The notes beneath the pieces were generated by a model that worked only from the letters and a program-made list of their open reading frames with translations, made no database searches and had not been told where the DNA came from. A stretch of 64,000 bases of DNA, taken from NCBI RefSeq assembly GCF_003208175.1, contig NZ_QKMR01000001.1:193595-257594 (forward strand), given 5' to 3'. Below, in pieces: positions 1-8,084 of this stretch (position 1 is its first letter; every line of letters begins with the position of its first letter). Position numbers and translations under genes: made by a program. The DNA comes from Ruminiclostridium sufflavum DSM 19573 (lineage in GTDB: Bacteria; Bacillota; Clostridia; Acetivibrionales; DSM-1351).

Positions 1-1365
1 AGTCTTCTTCAAATTATTTCTGAATGCATAAGGCTTGCGGCTGATTTTAAATATGAAATAACAGCTGTATCCTTAACATCTCAGCGCTCCTCCGTCATAC
101 CGGTGGACCGTGACGGAAACCCGCTGTCCAAGGCGATAATGTGGCAGGACAAGCGTGCCGCCGGTATATGCAATGAATTTTCCAAGAATAACGACACCGT
201 ATATATAAGAACCGGCACCCGTTTGAATCCAATATTTGCCGGTCCTAAAATCACCTGGCTGCGCCGAAATAAACCGGATATATATAAGGCAAGCCACAAA
301 ATTATTGTAATCCCTGATTATATTATATTTTTAATGACCGGTCTTTTTGTCACAGACTATACCTATGGAAGCAGAACATCTCTTATGAACATTCATACCT
401 TGCAATGGGATCAAGAAATGCTGTCCCTGTTCGAGATCGATGAAGCCAAGCTGTGCAGGCTGATTCCTCAAGGGCAGATTCTAGGGGTTACAACCGAAGC
501 CTTTGAGGCACAGACAGGGCTTCGCTCAGGAACACCCGTTATATCCGCAGGAGGTGATCAGCAGTGCGGAGCACTTGGTGCAGGCATAATGGAAGAGGGC
601 TCTCTTCAGGTCACTACAGGCACAGGCTCATATATAGCCGCTTCTTCGGACAAGGTTGTTCTTGATTCAAGGCAAGGCTTCATATGTAATGTCTCTGCTG
701 TTCAAAACAAATATATTCTTGAATCCGCTATACCGGCATCCTCCTCGGTTTATAACTGGTTCTACGGTAATTTTTATCAGAACGCACATGGAATTGCAGA
801 AATGAAGGACACTATTGATATTGATGTGTCAAAATCACCCTGCGGCGCAAACGGCGTAATAATGCTGCCTCATTTTCAGGGCAGGGGGTCACCTGACTGG
901 AATCCTCTTGCAAAGGGCATGTTTTTTAATATCACTCTTGCCACAAAGCGTGAGGACCTTGCCCGTTCAATTCTGGAAGGAATTGCAGCTGAAATTGCAG
1001 AAAATATCGAAATTATGAGAAACAGCATCGGCAAAATTGATAAAATATTTGCATCTGGAGGAATGACCAAATTTAAGGTATTCAATCAAATTCAGGCTGA
1101 CTTGTACAATTGCGAGGTAATATTGCCTGATAACAAAGAATCGACTGCTCTCGGGGCTTGGGTTTCGTCAGCTGTATCACTCGGGCTGCAGCCTTCATAC
1201 CGGACAGCTCTTGATAAGGCAAATGAAAGGTCGTATACTTGCAGTTTTTCACCTGTAAGTGAAAATGCTGCCCTTTACAGAAAAATGAATCCAATCCGTC
1301 AAAAATTATACAGAGCCATTTTGCAGGAAAATATATATACGGATGTCTCCGGTTTAAATCATTAA
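1..1365 (+). CDS. FGGY-family carbohydrate kinase (5' end outside window)
   Basis: The reading frame is open from the first base, so the true start lies upstream; 454 codons are present and about 40-50 N-terminal residues are missing compared with the usual 490-510. The family phosphorylates sugars such as xylulose, gluconate or the autoinducer AI-2 with ATP in the cytoplasm. Family marks visible are IMWQDKRA near the start, the GGDQ segment with the catalytic Asp codon at 556-558, the TGTGSY phosphate-binding stretch, and ASGGMTKFKVFNQIQAD near the C-terminus. A SorC-type sugar regulator follows 16 nt downstream, typical of a kinase-regulator pair whose effector is the phosphorylated product. 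Substrate cannot be decided: xylulokinase-like and LsrK-like readings are both possible. Confidence 0.9.
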   Translation, partial: SLLQIISECIRLAADFKYEITAVSLTSQRSSVIPVDRDGNPLSKAIMWQDKRAAGICNEFSKNNDTVYIRTGTRLNPIFAGPKITWLRRNKPDIYKASHKIIVIPDYIIFLMTGLFVTDYTYGSRTSLMNIHTLQWDQEMLSLFEIDEAKLCRLIPQGQILGVTTEAFEAQTGLRSGTPVISAGGDQQCGALGAGIMEEGSLQVTTGTGSYIAASSDKVVLDSRQGFICNVSAVQNKYILESAIPASSSVYNWFYGNFYQNAHGIAEMKDTIDIDVSKSPCGANGVIMLPHFQGRGSPDWNPLAKGMFFNITLATKREDLARSILEGIAAEIAENIEIMRNSIGKIDKIFASGGMTKFKVFNQIQADLYNCEVILPDNKESTALGAWVSSAVSLGLQPSYRTALDKANERSYTCSFSPVSENAALYRKMNPIRQKLYRAILQENIYTDVSGLNH

Positions 1366-1381
1366 AAGTGAGGTCGGAATT

Positions 1382-2338
1382 ATGAAGCTTAGAGAGCAAA
1401 AGCAATTAAGTCTTTTAACAGAGATAGCATCACTATATTATGAAAAGAATATGACTCAATCGGAGATAGCAGAGCGTATGTTTCTTTCGCGCACCAGAAT
1501 ATCCCGTATGCTGCAGCAGGCAATTGAAAAGGGCATCGTTCAGATACATGTCAATCATATTTTCGAGCGCAATTATGCTCTTGAGGAGCGGTTCAAGCAG
1601 ATATTCAGCCTGAGAGACATTTATTTGTATAATACTCATGAAAAAACACCTCAGGAGGTTAAGTCCGGCGTCTGCATCCTTGCAGCCGAATATTTAAAAA
1701 AACGCATAACCAAGCCTATCGTATTGGGCACTTCATGGGGAAGCACAATTGCAGAAACCGTCAATTCATTAAAAATAGAAACACAGATTCCCATTGATGT
1801 TGTCCAGATTATGGGAGCAGCTTCCATACAAAATCCGGAAATTAATGCAAATGAGCTGGTTAGCCGTATTGCAAAAATATATGGTGGTATTCCTCATTAT
1901 CTGAATGTGCCCTTATATATCGAAAATGATTTCGTAAAGCAAAAAATACTGCTGGATCCGATTATAGCAAATGTGCTGGATATGGCACTCAATTCGGATA
2001 TAATTCTGACCGGCATCGGCACCTTTGATGAAATTACGGCATTTAACCCGTGGCTCGGATATATGACACAGTCAATGTTCAGGGAAATAAAAAATCAAAA
2101 TGCCATAGGCTGCATAGGTGCGCATTTTTATGATAAAAACGGCAATGCATTAGACAATGACTGGAATAAAAACTGTGTCGGAATAAGCCTTTCCAACCTG
2201 TATCGCATGGAAGAGGTTGTTGCCGTCGCCTCGGGGACATCAAAAGCACAAGCAATACTGGGTGCCATCAGGGGCGGATATATAAATGTTCTGGTTACTG
2301 ACACCGATACTGCTAACAGTATCATTGATCTTCACTGA
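1382..2338 (+). CDS. SorC/DeoR-family sugar-binding transcriptional regulator
   Basis: 318 aa, the usual length for the SorC family. An N-terminal helix-turn-helix spans about residues 18-50 (MTQSEIAERMFLSRTRISRM), followed by a sugar-phosphate-binding domain of the phosphosugar isomerase fold with the ILTGIGTFD motif in the middle and ASGTSKAQAILGAIRGG near the end. These regulators (LsrR, DeoR of Bacillus, CggR) release DNA when they bind a phosphorylated sugar. It sits directly behind the kinase, so it most likely controls that operon, whose promoter is outside the window. A GAGGTCGGAATT ribosome site precedes the ATG. Confidence 0.92.
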   Translation: MKLREQKQLSLLTEIASLYYEKNMTQSEIAERMFLSRTRISRMLQQAIEKGIVQIHVNHIFERNYALEERFKQIFSLRDIYLYNTHEKTPQEVKSGVCILAAEYLKKRITKPIVLGTSWGSTIAETVNSLKIETQIPIDVVQIMGAASIQNPEINANELVSRIAKIYGGIPHYLNVPLYIENDFVKQKILLDPIIANVLDMALNSDIILTGIGTFDEITAFNPWLGYMTQSMFREIKNQNAIGCIGAHFYDKNGNALDNDWNKNCVGISLSNLYRMEEVVAVASGTSKAQAILGAIRGGYINVLVTDTDTANSIIDLH

Positions 2339-2397
2339 AATATATGACACCAATCGTTTTGCAGGCAGCCCTACTGGAAGTAAAAAAGGAATATATA

Positions 2398-2443
2398 AAA
2401 ATAAGCTTGCTTAAATTTACTCCAATTTAAGCAAGCTTATTTT
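2398..2443. terminator. Bidirectional rho-independent terminator
   Basis: A perfect inverted repeat (AATAAGCTTGCTTAAATT and its complement around a TACTCC loop) has an A-run on the left and a T-run on the right. It lies between two convergent genes and overlaps the stop codon of the glycosylase, so it probably ends both transcripts. Confidence 0.9.
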
Positions 2444-3048
2444 ACTGAAACATACTTGCTGCCTTCTATATAAAATCTCCAGGGATAATCCTTCGCTTCT
2501 TCAGCGTAGTCGATGCCTATGCGTTTTGAGGTTACTATCCTTAAGTCCTCGCATTTCGCATCCTCAACATAGATTTCATTACCGCACAAATCCATACCGT
2601 TTATCCGCCTGTCGATTGCCAATGCTCCGCATAGCTTCCCCGGTCCGTTGGCAAGGCCTATCTTCCGGCTATTTGTCAGCTGCTCATATTGCTTTCCAAA
2701 TCTCCTTTGCGCCATTTGTTCAATTCCTTCCAGCGGCTCAACAGCCCTTATTAAAACTGCTTGAGGATTTTCCCTTTCATTTGTAACTATATTGAAGCAG
2801 TAATACATACCATAAATCATAAATATATAAGAAAATCCGGCTTCCCCATACATAACCTCTACTCTGGCAGTCCTTCTTCCTCCATAGGAATGTGCAGCCT
2901 TGTCCTCAATGCCCATATAAGCTTCTGTTTCTGTAATCCTTGCCGATATTCTCTGACCTTCCGTTTGATGTACAAGCACCTTCCCCAGAAGCTCCCCGGC
3001 TACAATAACAGAATCTCTGTTGTAAAAAGCTCTGTCAAGTTTTTTCAT
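2437..3048 (-). CDS. 3-methyladenine DNA glycosylase (AAG/Mpg family)
   Basis: 203 aa, the normal size of bacterial AAG enzymes. It removes alkylated purines and hypoxanthine from DNA in base-excision repair. The sequence shows LLGK near residue 20, the catalytic region ARITETEAYMG with the active-site Glu, the HSYGGRR segment, YIFMIYGMYYCFNIV, and VLIRAVEP followed by NGPGKLC, all family hallmarks. The AAGGAAGG ribosome site lies about 10 nt before the ATG. The gene is likely monocistronic or followed only by the shared terminator. Confidence 0.95.
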   Translation of the reverse strand: MKKLDRAFYNRDSVIVAGELLGKVLVHQTEGQRISARITETEAYMGIEDKAAHSYGGRRTARVEVMYGEAGFSYIFMIYGMYYCFNIVTNERENPQAVLIRAVEPLEGIEQMAQRRFGKQYEQLTNSRKIGLANGPGKLCGALAIDRRINGMDLCGNEIYVEDAKCEDLRIVTSKRIGIDYAEEAKDYPWRFYIEGSKYVSVK

Positions 3049-3086
3049 CCTTCCTAACCTTCCTTAAAAATTCCTTTTAACCCGTT

Positions 3087-3293
3087 TTATTCCATGTCTG
3101 CATTGCGCATTTTTAAAAAAGCCTCATAGCGTGCACGTAAAACCGCTTCATGATTTTCTTCATCCATCCGCAATTGTTCAAAAAAATTTTTAACCTTTGG
3201 ATCCTCTGACTTGTCAGCAAGCATCCGGTAATGCTTCTGTGCCCTTATTTCATCTTCAATAGCTTCTAATATACCATCCAGTATTTGCTGCAT
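3087..3293 (-). CDS. Small ferritin-like (rubrerythrin-type) helical protein
   Basis: A 68-aa protein with two predicted helices carrying acidic and His residues: EAIEDEIRAQKHY and FFEQLRMDEENHEAVL. The ExxE..H pattern matches half of a rubrerythrin-like diiron four-helix bundle, so it may dimerise to build a complete site or be a non-metal relative. An AAGGGGGAA ribosome site precedes the ATG. It lies between the glycosylase and the SpoIIE phosphatase on the same strand. A role in oxidative stress is plausible from the fold only. Confidence 0.7.
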   Translation of the reverse strand: MQQILDGILEAIEDEIRAQKHYRMLADKSEDPKVKNFFEQLRMDEENHEAVLRARYEAFLKMRNADME

Positions 3294-3340
3294 GCGGTTT
3301 TCCCCCTTAATGATTTATCACTGTAAATATGCTGACCGGC

Positions 3341-4483
3341 TCAATCCGGTAATAATTTCACTACAATCAGAGTTATATCATCCTTGATTTTCTCATATCC
3401 CAGAAAATCCGTAAAATCCTTATAAACCCTGTCTATAATATCAGAGGAACTCATATAACAAGCCTCTGTAAACAGCCTTTTCATCCTGTCCTCATAAAAC
3501 ACATTATTAGAGCGCTGCTCCGGTAATCCATCAGACATAATGAACATAGTCATATCCTGAAGCAAAGGCAAAGAAGAGTCTTCATACCTCAGCAGGTCAA
3601 CATCTATTGCGGAAGAAACAGGAAGCCCCGCATTCTTCAGCTCTATTACATTATTTTTGTCCTTAACCAGTAAAGGACATATATGCAGGCCTGCATTACA
3701 ATAGCTTAATTCCTTTGTTTTAAAATCAAAAACAGCTATAAAAAGGCAAACCAGATATTCCTCGGGATATCCTTCCTTCAGATACTGCTCAACAAAAAAA
3801 TGCATAATATCCTTAGGAGACAATAATTGCCCCGGTACATGCTTCAGTGTAAAAAAGCTTCTTATGGTATCCTTTACAAAAATAGCCAGCATGGCACTAT
3901 CCAGTCCATGTCCTGAAACATCTGCAATAAAGCATACATAATGTTCAAAATAATCATTTAATAATCCATTATCTACTTTAAATGCATCAAATAAATCTCC
4001 GCCCATCTCTTCAGCAGGAATATACAAGGACTTGAAGGATATATTTCCGGTATCGGGAAGACTCTCCGGAAGGGAACGGTTATGAATTTTTATCGCATTT
4101 GCTATTTCGGTATCCAGCCTTTTTTGTAATCTTTCATACTCTGCATACTTTTCATTACCACGTATATATATAAGTCCGTCCTTCCTTAGAATCTTGAAAT
4201 GAAGTTTCAGCACCTCCTGCTTGCCCTGCAGCAAAAATTCCGTCCAAGCTGACGGCTCTTCCGATGCACTGCTGAAAAATTCTTCCGCTTTGTTAACATA
4301 AATGTCCGAAACTATATCAAAAAAGCTTTTTTCATTCAACTCCTGCTTGGCATATCCCAAGTACAGCTGTACGGTTCTGTTGGAGAAAACTATCTGCCCG
4401 TCTGAGCCGCAAACCAGAATATAGTCTTCAATCATATCAACTATTGCTTCATTTATTTTTGCTGTCTCAAATCCTTTCCCCAA
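3341..4483 (-). CDS. PAS domain / SpoIIE-type PP2C serine phosphatase
   Basis: 380 aa with an N-terminal PAS domain (about residues 10-115, DYILVCGSDGQIVFSN) and a C-terminal SpoIIE/RsbU phosphatase domain (about 165-378). Metal-binding acids are visible in EEMGGDLFDAF, IADVSGHGLDSAM and MSDGLPE. Such enzymes dephosphorylate anti-anti-sigma factors (SpoIIAA/RsbV type) in response to a signal sensed by PAS. The start is a TTG at 4481-4483 preceded by a run of seven G about 7 nt upstream; no ATG is in a suitable place. No STAS-domain or anti-sigma partner gene is nearby, so the target is elsewhere. Confidence 0.9.
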   Translation of the reverse strand: MGKGFETAKINEAIVDMIEDYILVCGSDGQIVFSNRTVQLYLGYAKQELNEKSFFDIVSDIYVNKAEEFFSSASEEPSAWTEFLLQGKQEVLKLHFKILRKDGLIYIRGNEKYAEYERLQKRLDTEIANAIKIHNRSLPESLPDTGNISFKSLYIPAEEMGGDLFDAFKVDNGLLNDYFEHYVCFIADVSGHGLDSAMLAIFVKDTIRSFFTLKHVPGQLLSPKDIMHFFVEQYLKEGYPEEYLVCLFIAVFDFKTKELSYCNAGLHICPLLVKDKNNVIELKNAGLPVSSAIDVDLLRYEDSSLPLLQDMTMFIMSDGLPEQRSNNVFYEDRMKRLFTEACYMSSSDIIDRVYKDFTDFLGYEKIKDDITLIVVKLLPD

Positions 4484-4735
4484 CAGTTATCCCCCCCAAA
4501 CAAACAATTTCTTCATGTATTTTATATATTATATCACACTCATTTTCCCGCACAATTATTTATTCAATTTTTCCTTTTACCATAAATTCTATTAACTAAG
4601 TTCAATATTTGCAAAAGAATTATAGTAAAGCCCATAACCCCATGGTATTATAACAATAAGCAAAAATTCAGATAGGTATTTTTATAAATCCGGCAGATTT
4701 TAAATCCATTTTAGGGATTGATGAGGTAACTTACA

Positions 4736-4915
4736 ATGGCATCTAATATAAAGCTTACAAGAGACAACGCTGTAAGGCTGATAAGAAATCAAGAGGTATC
4801 CTGCCCTAATTGCGGCAAGGCAATCCTACAGCCCCGCTACACCTTCAAGAATCAGAATACCGAGTATATGTGTCCGGTTTGTAAAGAAATATATCATCCC
4901 TGCAAACTTATTTGA
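4736..4915 (+). CDS. Small zinc-ribbon protein (59 aa)
   Basis: A short ORF of 59 aa with two CPxC knuckles, CPNCGK and CPVCKEIYHPC, spaced about 22 residues, which is a classic zinc-ribbon arrangement. A GATGAGGT ribosome site lies about 8 nt before the ATG. It stands alone in the gap between two minus-strand genes, with an AT-rich region upstream that could hold its promoter. The basic N-terminus (KLTRDNAVRLIRNQE) could bind nucleic acid. Function is unknown. Confidence 0.7.
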   Translation: MASNIKLTRDNAVRLIRNQEVSCPNCGKAILQPRYTFKNQNTEYMCPVCKEIYHPCKLI

Positions 4916-4967
4916 ACTTATTTTCATCGAACCGAAGCTTATTCTCCGGAATATAAAAAGCATAATT

Positions 4968-6392
4968 TTATGACTGGCTTACCAATGTAAAGGAAGCAAA
5001 GTGTGCATTTCCCTGGCCGCTGTAGGTAAAATACAAAGCGTGTACACCCTCCGGAATTGTAATATCTCCTTCATATTCCTTCCAAGCGTTTGAATATACC
5101 ACAGGTATTTTGCCAATAGCCTCCCCGTTCCATGCGGTTTTAACCGAAAATTCCCCCAAGCAGTACCCTCTCACTTTAATTTTAATTTTTTCTATTCCCT
5201 TGCAGTTAAAGTATTTAAAGCCTGCTGTTGCAGAATCCTTCATATTTGCAATATAACCTGTTTCCTCATCCCCGTCTCTGCCATCCTGCGTAATCTTCGG
5301 GAACTGTCCGCCCATCCATGCATTGGTGCAATCCGTATACATAGCTTCTTCATTGCAGAACAGACTGCACGCCAAATAGGCAGGATACTCACCGCTCCCC
5401 TTCAGCGGTCCTCCATTTGAACCGCAGGAGGTCATTTCCACCTGAGGAATAGTCCCATCCTCAAGAAAGCTTATTTTCTCCATACATCCCTGCCTGCTGA
5501 AATTAGTACCATTAGTATGCCTGTGATAAAAAATGTACCAGTTATCTTTGATTTCCACAATACTTCCATGGTTATTTCCGCCGTAGTACATAGGCTTTTC
5601 CGCCGGTTTATACGTGTCAATATGAAGATCATTGTTACTTACGATGACTCCCCTGTAAATAAAGTCTTTTGTGGGATATCTGCTGGTAGCATAGCAAAGC
5701 TCATGCATCACTACAGAGGAATATATAAAATAATAGGTATCACCCCGTTTTCTGATTGACGAAGCTTCAAAAAACTCATGTCCTTCATATCCGCTTCCTT
5801 TGCTGAAAGGTTCGCTGGGCGCAATAATGACAGGCTCTTCTACAATTGTCAGCATGTCTTCTCCCAAAACAGTGGCCATAGCTCCTGTTCTGGATTTGTC
5901 TCCTATTGCACAAAAACCCGTATACAGATATGTCCTGTCTCCTTCTCTAAATACCCCAGGATCAAACTGGGGTTCATCCCCTTCTCTCTCGCCTAATATT
6001 GTTCCGTCAGAATAATGCACATATCCATAGAACTCAAATTTACCCGCCGGAGTATCGCAAACAGCCGCAGACACAATTGAACGTCTGCTGTCAACGTAAT
6101 ACAGATAATATCTCCCATCCGCCCCCACTGCAATATCGGGTGCAAAAAGACAGCTGTCCCTGTCAGAATTATCCTGTACGGCTTCAGCTTTATATATTAT
6201 TCCCTCATACCGCCAATCTGACAAGTCCTCCACCGGAGCAGACCATGTGACATAATCATTCAGACAGTATGCATAGCCGTTAAACCGGTCATGAGAGCCA
6301 TACACATAAACTCTGCCTTCAAAGACATAAGGTTCTCCGTCAGGTATATACTCCCAGGACGGAAGATAAGGATTTAATCCCTGTTTTTTCAT
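4968..6392 (-). CDS. Glycoside hydrolase family 43 enzyme with C-terminal beta-sandwich domain
   Basis: 474 aa from the start chosen here. The N-terminal five-bladed propeller (about residues 5-320) shows NPYLPSWEYIPDGEPYVF, the general acid/base region FAPDIAVGADGRYYLYY, FDPGVFREGDRTYLYTG, and the acid in FFEASSIRKRGDTYYF. The last ~130 residues look like a CBM6-type carbohydrate-binding domain. GH43 enzymes release arabinose or xylose from hemicellulose. No signal peptide is seen, so it probably acts inside the cell on imported oligosaccharides. A longer frame to 6464 exists, but those 24 codons are made from an intergenic hairpin repeat; the ATG at 6392 has a GGGAGGTT ribosome site 5 nt away and begins where the family begins. 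Confidence 0.9.
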   Translation of the reverse strand: MKKQGLNPYLPSWEYIPDGEPYVFEGRVYVYGSHDRFNGYAYCLNDYVTWSAPVEDLSDWRYEGIIYKAEAVQDNSDRDSCLFAPDIAVGADGRYYLYYVDSRRSIVSAAVCDTPAGKFEFYGYVHYSDGTILGEREGDEPQFDPGVFREGDRTYLYTGFCAIGDKSRTGAMATVLGEDMLTIVEEPVIIAPSEPFSKGSGYEGHEFFEASSIRKRGDTYYFIYSSVVMHELCYATSRYPTKDFIYRGVIVSNNDLHIDTYKPAEKPMYYGGNNHGSIVEIKDNWYIFYHRHTNGTNFSRQGCMEKISFLEDGTIPQVEMTSCGSNGGPLKGSGEYPAYLACSLFCNEEAMYTDCTNAWMGGQFPKITQDGRDGDEETGYIANMKDSATAGFKYFNCKGIEKIKIKVRGYCLGEFSVKTAWNGEAIGKIPVVYSNAWKEYEGDITIPEGVHALYFTYSGQGNAHFASFTLVSQS

Positions 6393-6395
6393 ATT

Positions 6396-6452
6396 AACCT
6401 CCCATGCCGGGTTTCCGGCACAAAAATTTGTAAAGCCTTCGCGGAGGTACGC
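6396..6452 (-). repeat. Hairpin repeat that can mask the GH43 ribosome site
   Basis: On the minus strand this element starts GCGTACCTCCGCGAAGG and ends GGGAGGTTA right before the GH43 start. ACCTCC can pair with GGAGGT, and an inner GCCGG/CCGGC stem sits beside the second arm. Close copies occur at 42707-42761, 42798-42850 and (partly) 39931-39983. Confidence 0.7.
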
Positions 6453-6585
6453 CAGTATTTTCATAGCTGCAGCTAAGGTCCTTCAAGCCGGCACTCCTCA
6501 ATTTACTTGCGTTTGTTACGGCCGCACATTTTAATAATATTTTATCATAATTTCAGGTAAGCGGAAATTTTCATTTCATTCCTTG

Positions 6586-7653
6586 CTATATCTTTTCGCA
6601 TTTTGCACGATATTGCTTAAGCAGCTGCTTAAATTCAGCACTCAAATGGAGATACCCATATTTTGGGTCATTTTCAATTTCAGCAAGCAGTGTCGGCAAT
6701 ATGTTCGCACCAACCTTCCCCTTGTTTCCGTTTACTGAAATATGACGGTATAATGGGGATTTTTCTATTTCCCACAGTGTGCTTGCAGCAGAAAGAATTG
6801 ATTTCAAAAGCAAAATACTGTCCTGAACATTTTCTTGGGCAATTGCAACTTGAAGCGGTGCGATATATGAGCTATAATCCCACAGCTCAAACAGTTCCGC
6901 AGCATCACGGGAGAGCTCCGCTATATGTGAAGCGGCTTGATTTTTGTCTTCCTTTACTGCAATATCAACCAAGCTTAACAAAATAGCTTGAATTTCATTA
7001 ATTTCAATCAGCAATTTGCGTTCCAAAAGCCCGGCAGCTTCATCAAGCCTGTTCTGAACAATGTAAAGATCTGCTTGAAGCTTTATTTTATCCAAAGCAC
7101 TTCTTTCGGGCAGCAAATCCAGCATTTCCTGCGCCTTGCCATATTCTCCGCGGCCTTTGTATCTGGAAGCGAGCATAAAAACCGCCTCATTTCTTCTCCT
7201 GTCATCTTCACATTTCGCTGCCCTCTCATACAGAGCTGTAATTTTACTATCGTATTTTTGCTTATCCCCGGCGCTCATTCCTGACATTATCAAGGCGCCG
7301 TCCAGCAGAAGCGCGGTTGAATGAATCAGAAACCCACAGTTCGGATATTCCTGAATTTTTTTAACTCCCATAGAAAAGCCGCAGTCAAACCCATTTTTAC
7401 GGATAACATCAATTACTTCTTTACAAAAGCGGCCGACTTCCTGTTCCGACAAGCCTTCGTTAAAGCAAAGCAAGGTATTCAAATCAATTTTAAGCAGCCT
7501 TGCCAGCGGAGGCAGCAAGGAAATATCAGGGTAAGTAGCCCCCCTCTCCCACTTATTGACGGCAGGAGTGGAAACCCCCAGATACTCTGCAATCTGCTCC
7601 TGAGTTAATCCGATTTTCTTTCTTTTTTCTTGAATAATCTTATTCAATGGCAT
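6586..7653 (-). CDS. XRE-family helix-turn-helix regulator with TPR-like helical domain
   Basis: 355 aa. Residues about 4-65 form an HTH_3 domain (LTQEQIAEYLGVSTPAVNKWERG), and the rest is helical with TPR-like character. The layout resembles quorum or nutritional regulators of Firmicutes in which a helical C-terminal domain binds a peptide or partner. The start was put at 7653 (MPLNKII) because a GAGAG ribosome site is correctly spaced there, while the ATG at 7662 directly abuts it. The gene is isolated, with GH43 downstream and a 431-nt gap upstream. Target genes are unknown. Confidence 0.85.
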   Translation of the reverse strand: MPLNKIIQEKRKKIGLTQEQIAEYLGVSTPAVNKWERGATYPDISLLPPLARLLKIDLNTLLCFNEGLSEQEVGRFCKEVIDVIRKNGFDCGFSMGVKKIQEYPNCGFLIHSTALLLDGALIMSGMSAGDKQKYDSKITALYERAAKCEDDRRRNEAVFMLASRYKGRGEYGKAQEMLDLLPERSALDKIKLQADLYIVQNRLDEAAGLLERKLLIEINEIQAILLSLVDIAVKEDKNQAASHIAELSRDAAELFELWDYSSYIAPLQVAIAQENVQDSILLLKSILSAASTLWEIEKSPLYRHISVNGNKGKVGANILPTLLAEIENDPKYGYLHLSAEFKQLLKQYRAKCEKI

Positions 7654-8019
7654 TGTTATCATCTCTCAATTTAATTTTGTATAAATACTATATTATGCAG
7701 GTTTTGCTTAACAGGAGAATATATAAGTGCCGGTATACCCTCAAGCAGCTGCACCTTATGTCACCACGCCAAGCATTCATAAAATTACTATTGTTAAGCA
7801 AGCCCTGAGTACATTTTATCAGACTAACACCACACAAAACAATTGAGCAGTTATTAAACAAAAGAATAATAAATTAACCGGAAGTTAATTTTAAGCACAG
7901 GCGCAGCCCCTTTATTGCCGGAACCAGCCATTAGCTGTCAATATACCTTCAGGCTGCATATTATTCTGTGATTCCTGCTTCAAAATATGTATCTGCATGC
8001 TAAATACACACGTAATATA

Positions 8020-8028
8020 TGGTATAAT
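8020..8028 (+). promoter_or_regulatory. Extended -10 promoter element
   Basis: TGGTATAAT lies about 57 nt before the 8085 start, with no good -35 box, which fits an extended -10 promoter. The rest of the 7654-8084 gap holds no gene, convincing terminator or riboswitch that I can recognise. Confidence 0.5.
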
Positions 8029-8084
8029 GACTAAAACAAAAATCTGAGTGTGATAAAAGTATTTATCCGGATTGTGAGGTCAGG

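Noticed and set aside
6393..6464. N-terminal extension of the GH43 protein
   Set aside because: The extra codons are translated from a hairpin repeat that recurs upstream of other genes, and the extension covers the ribosome site of the downstream ATG.
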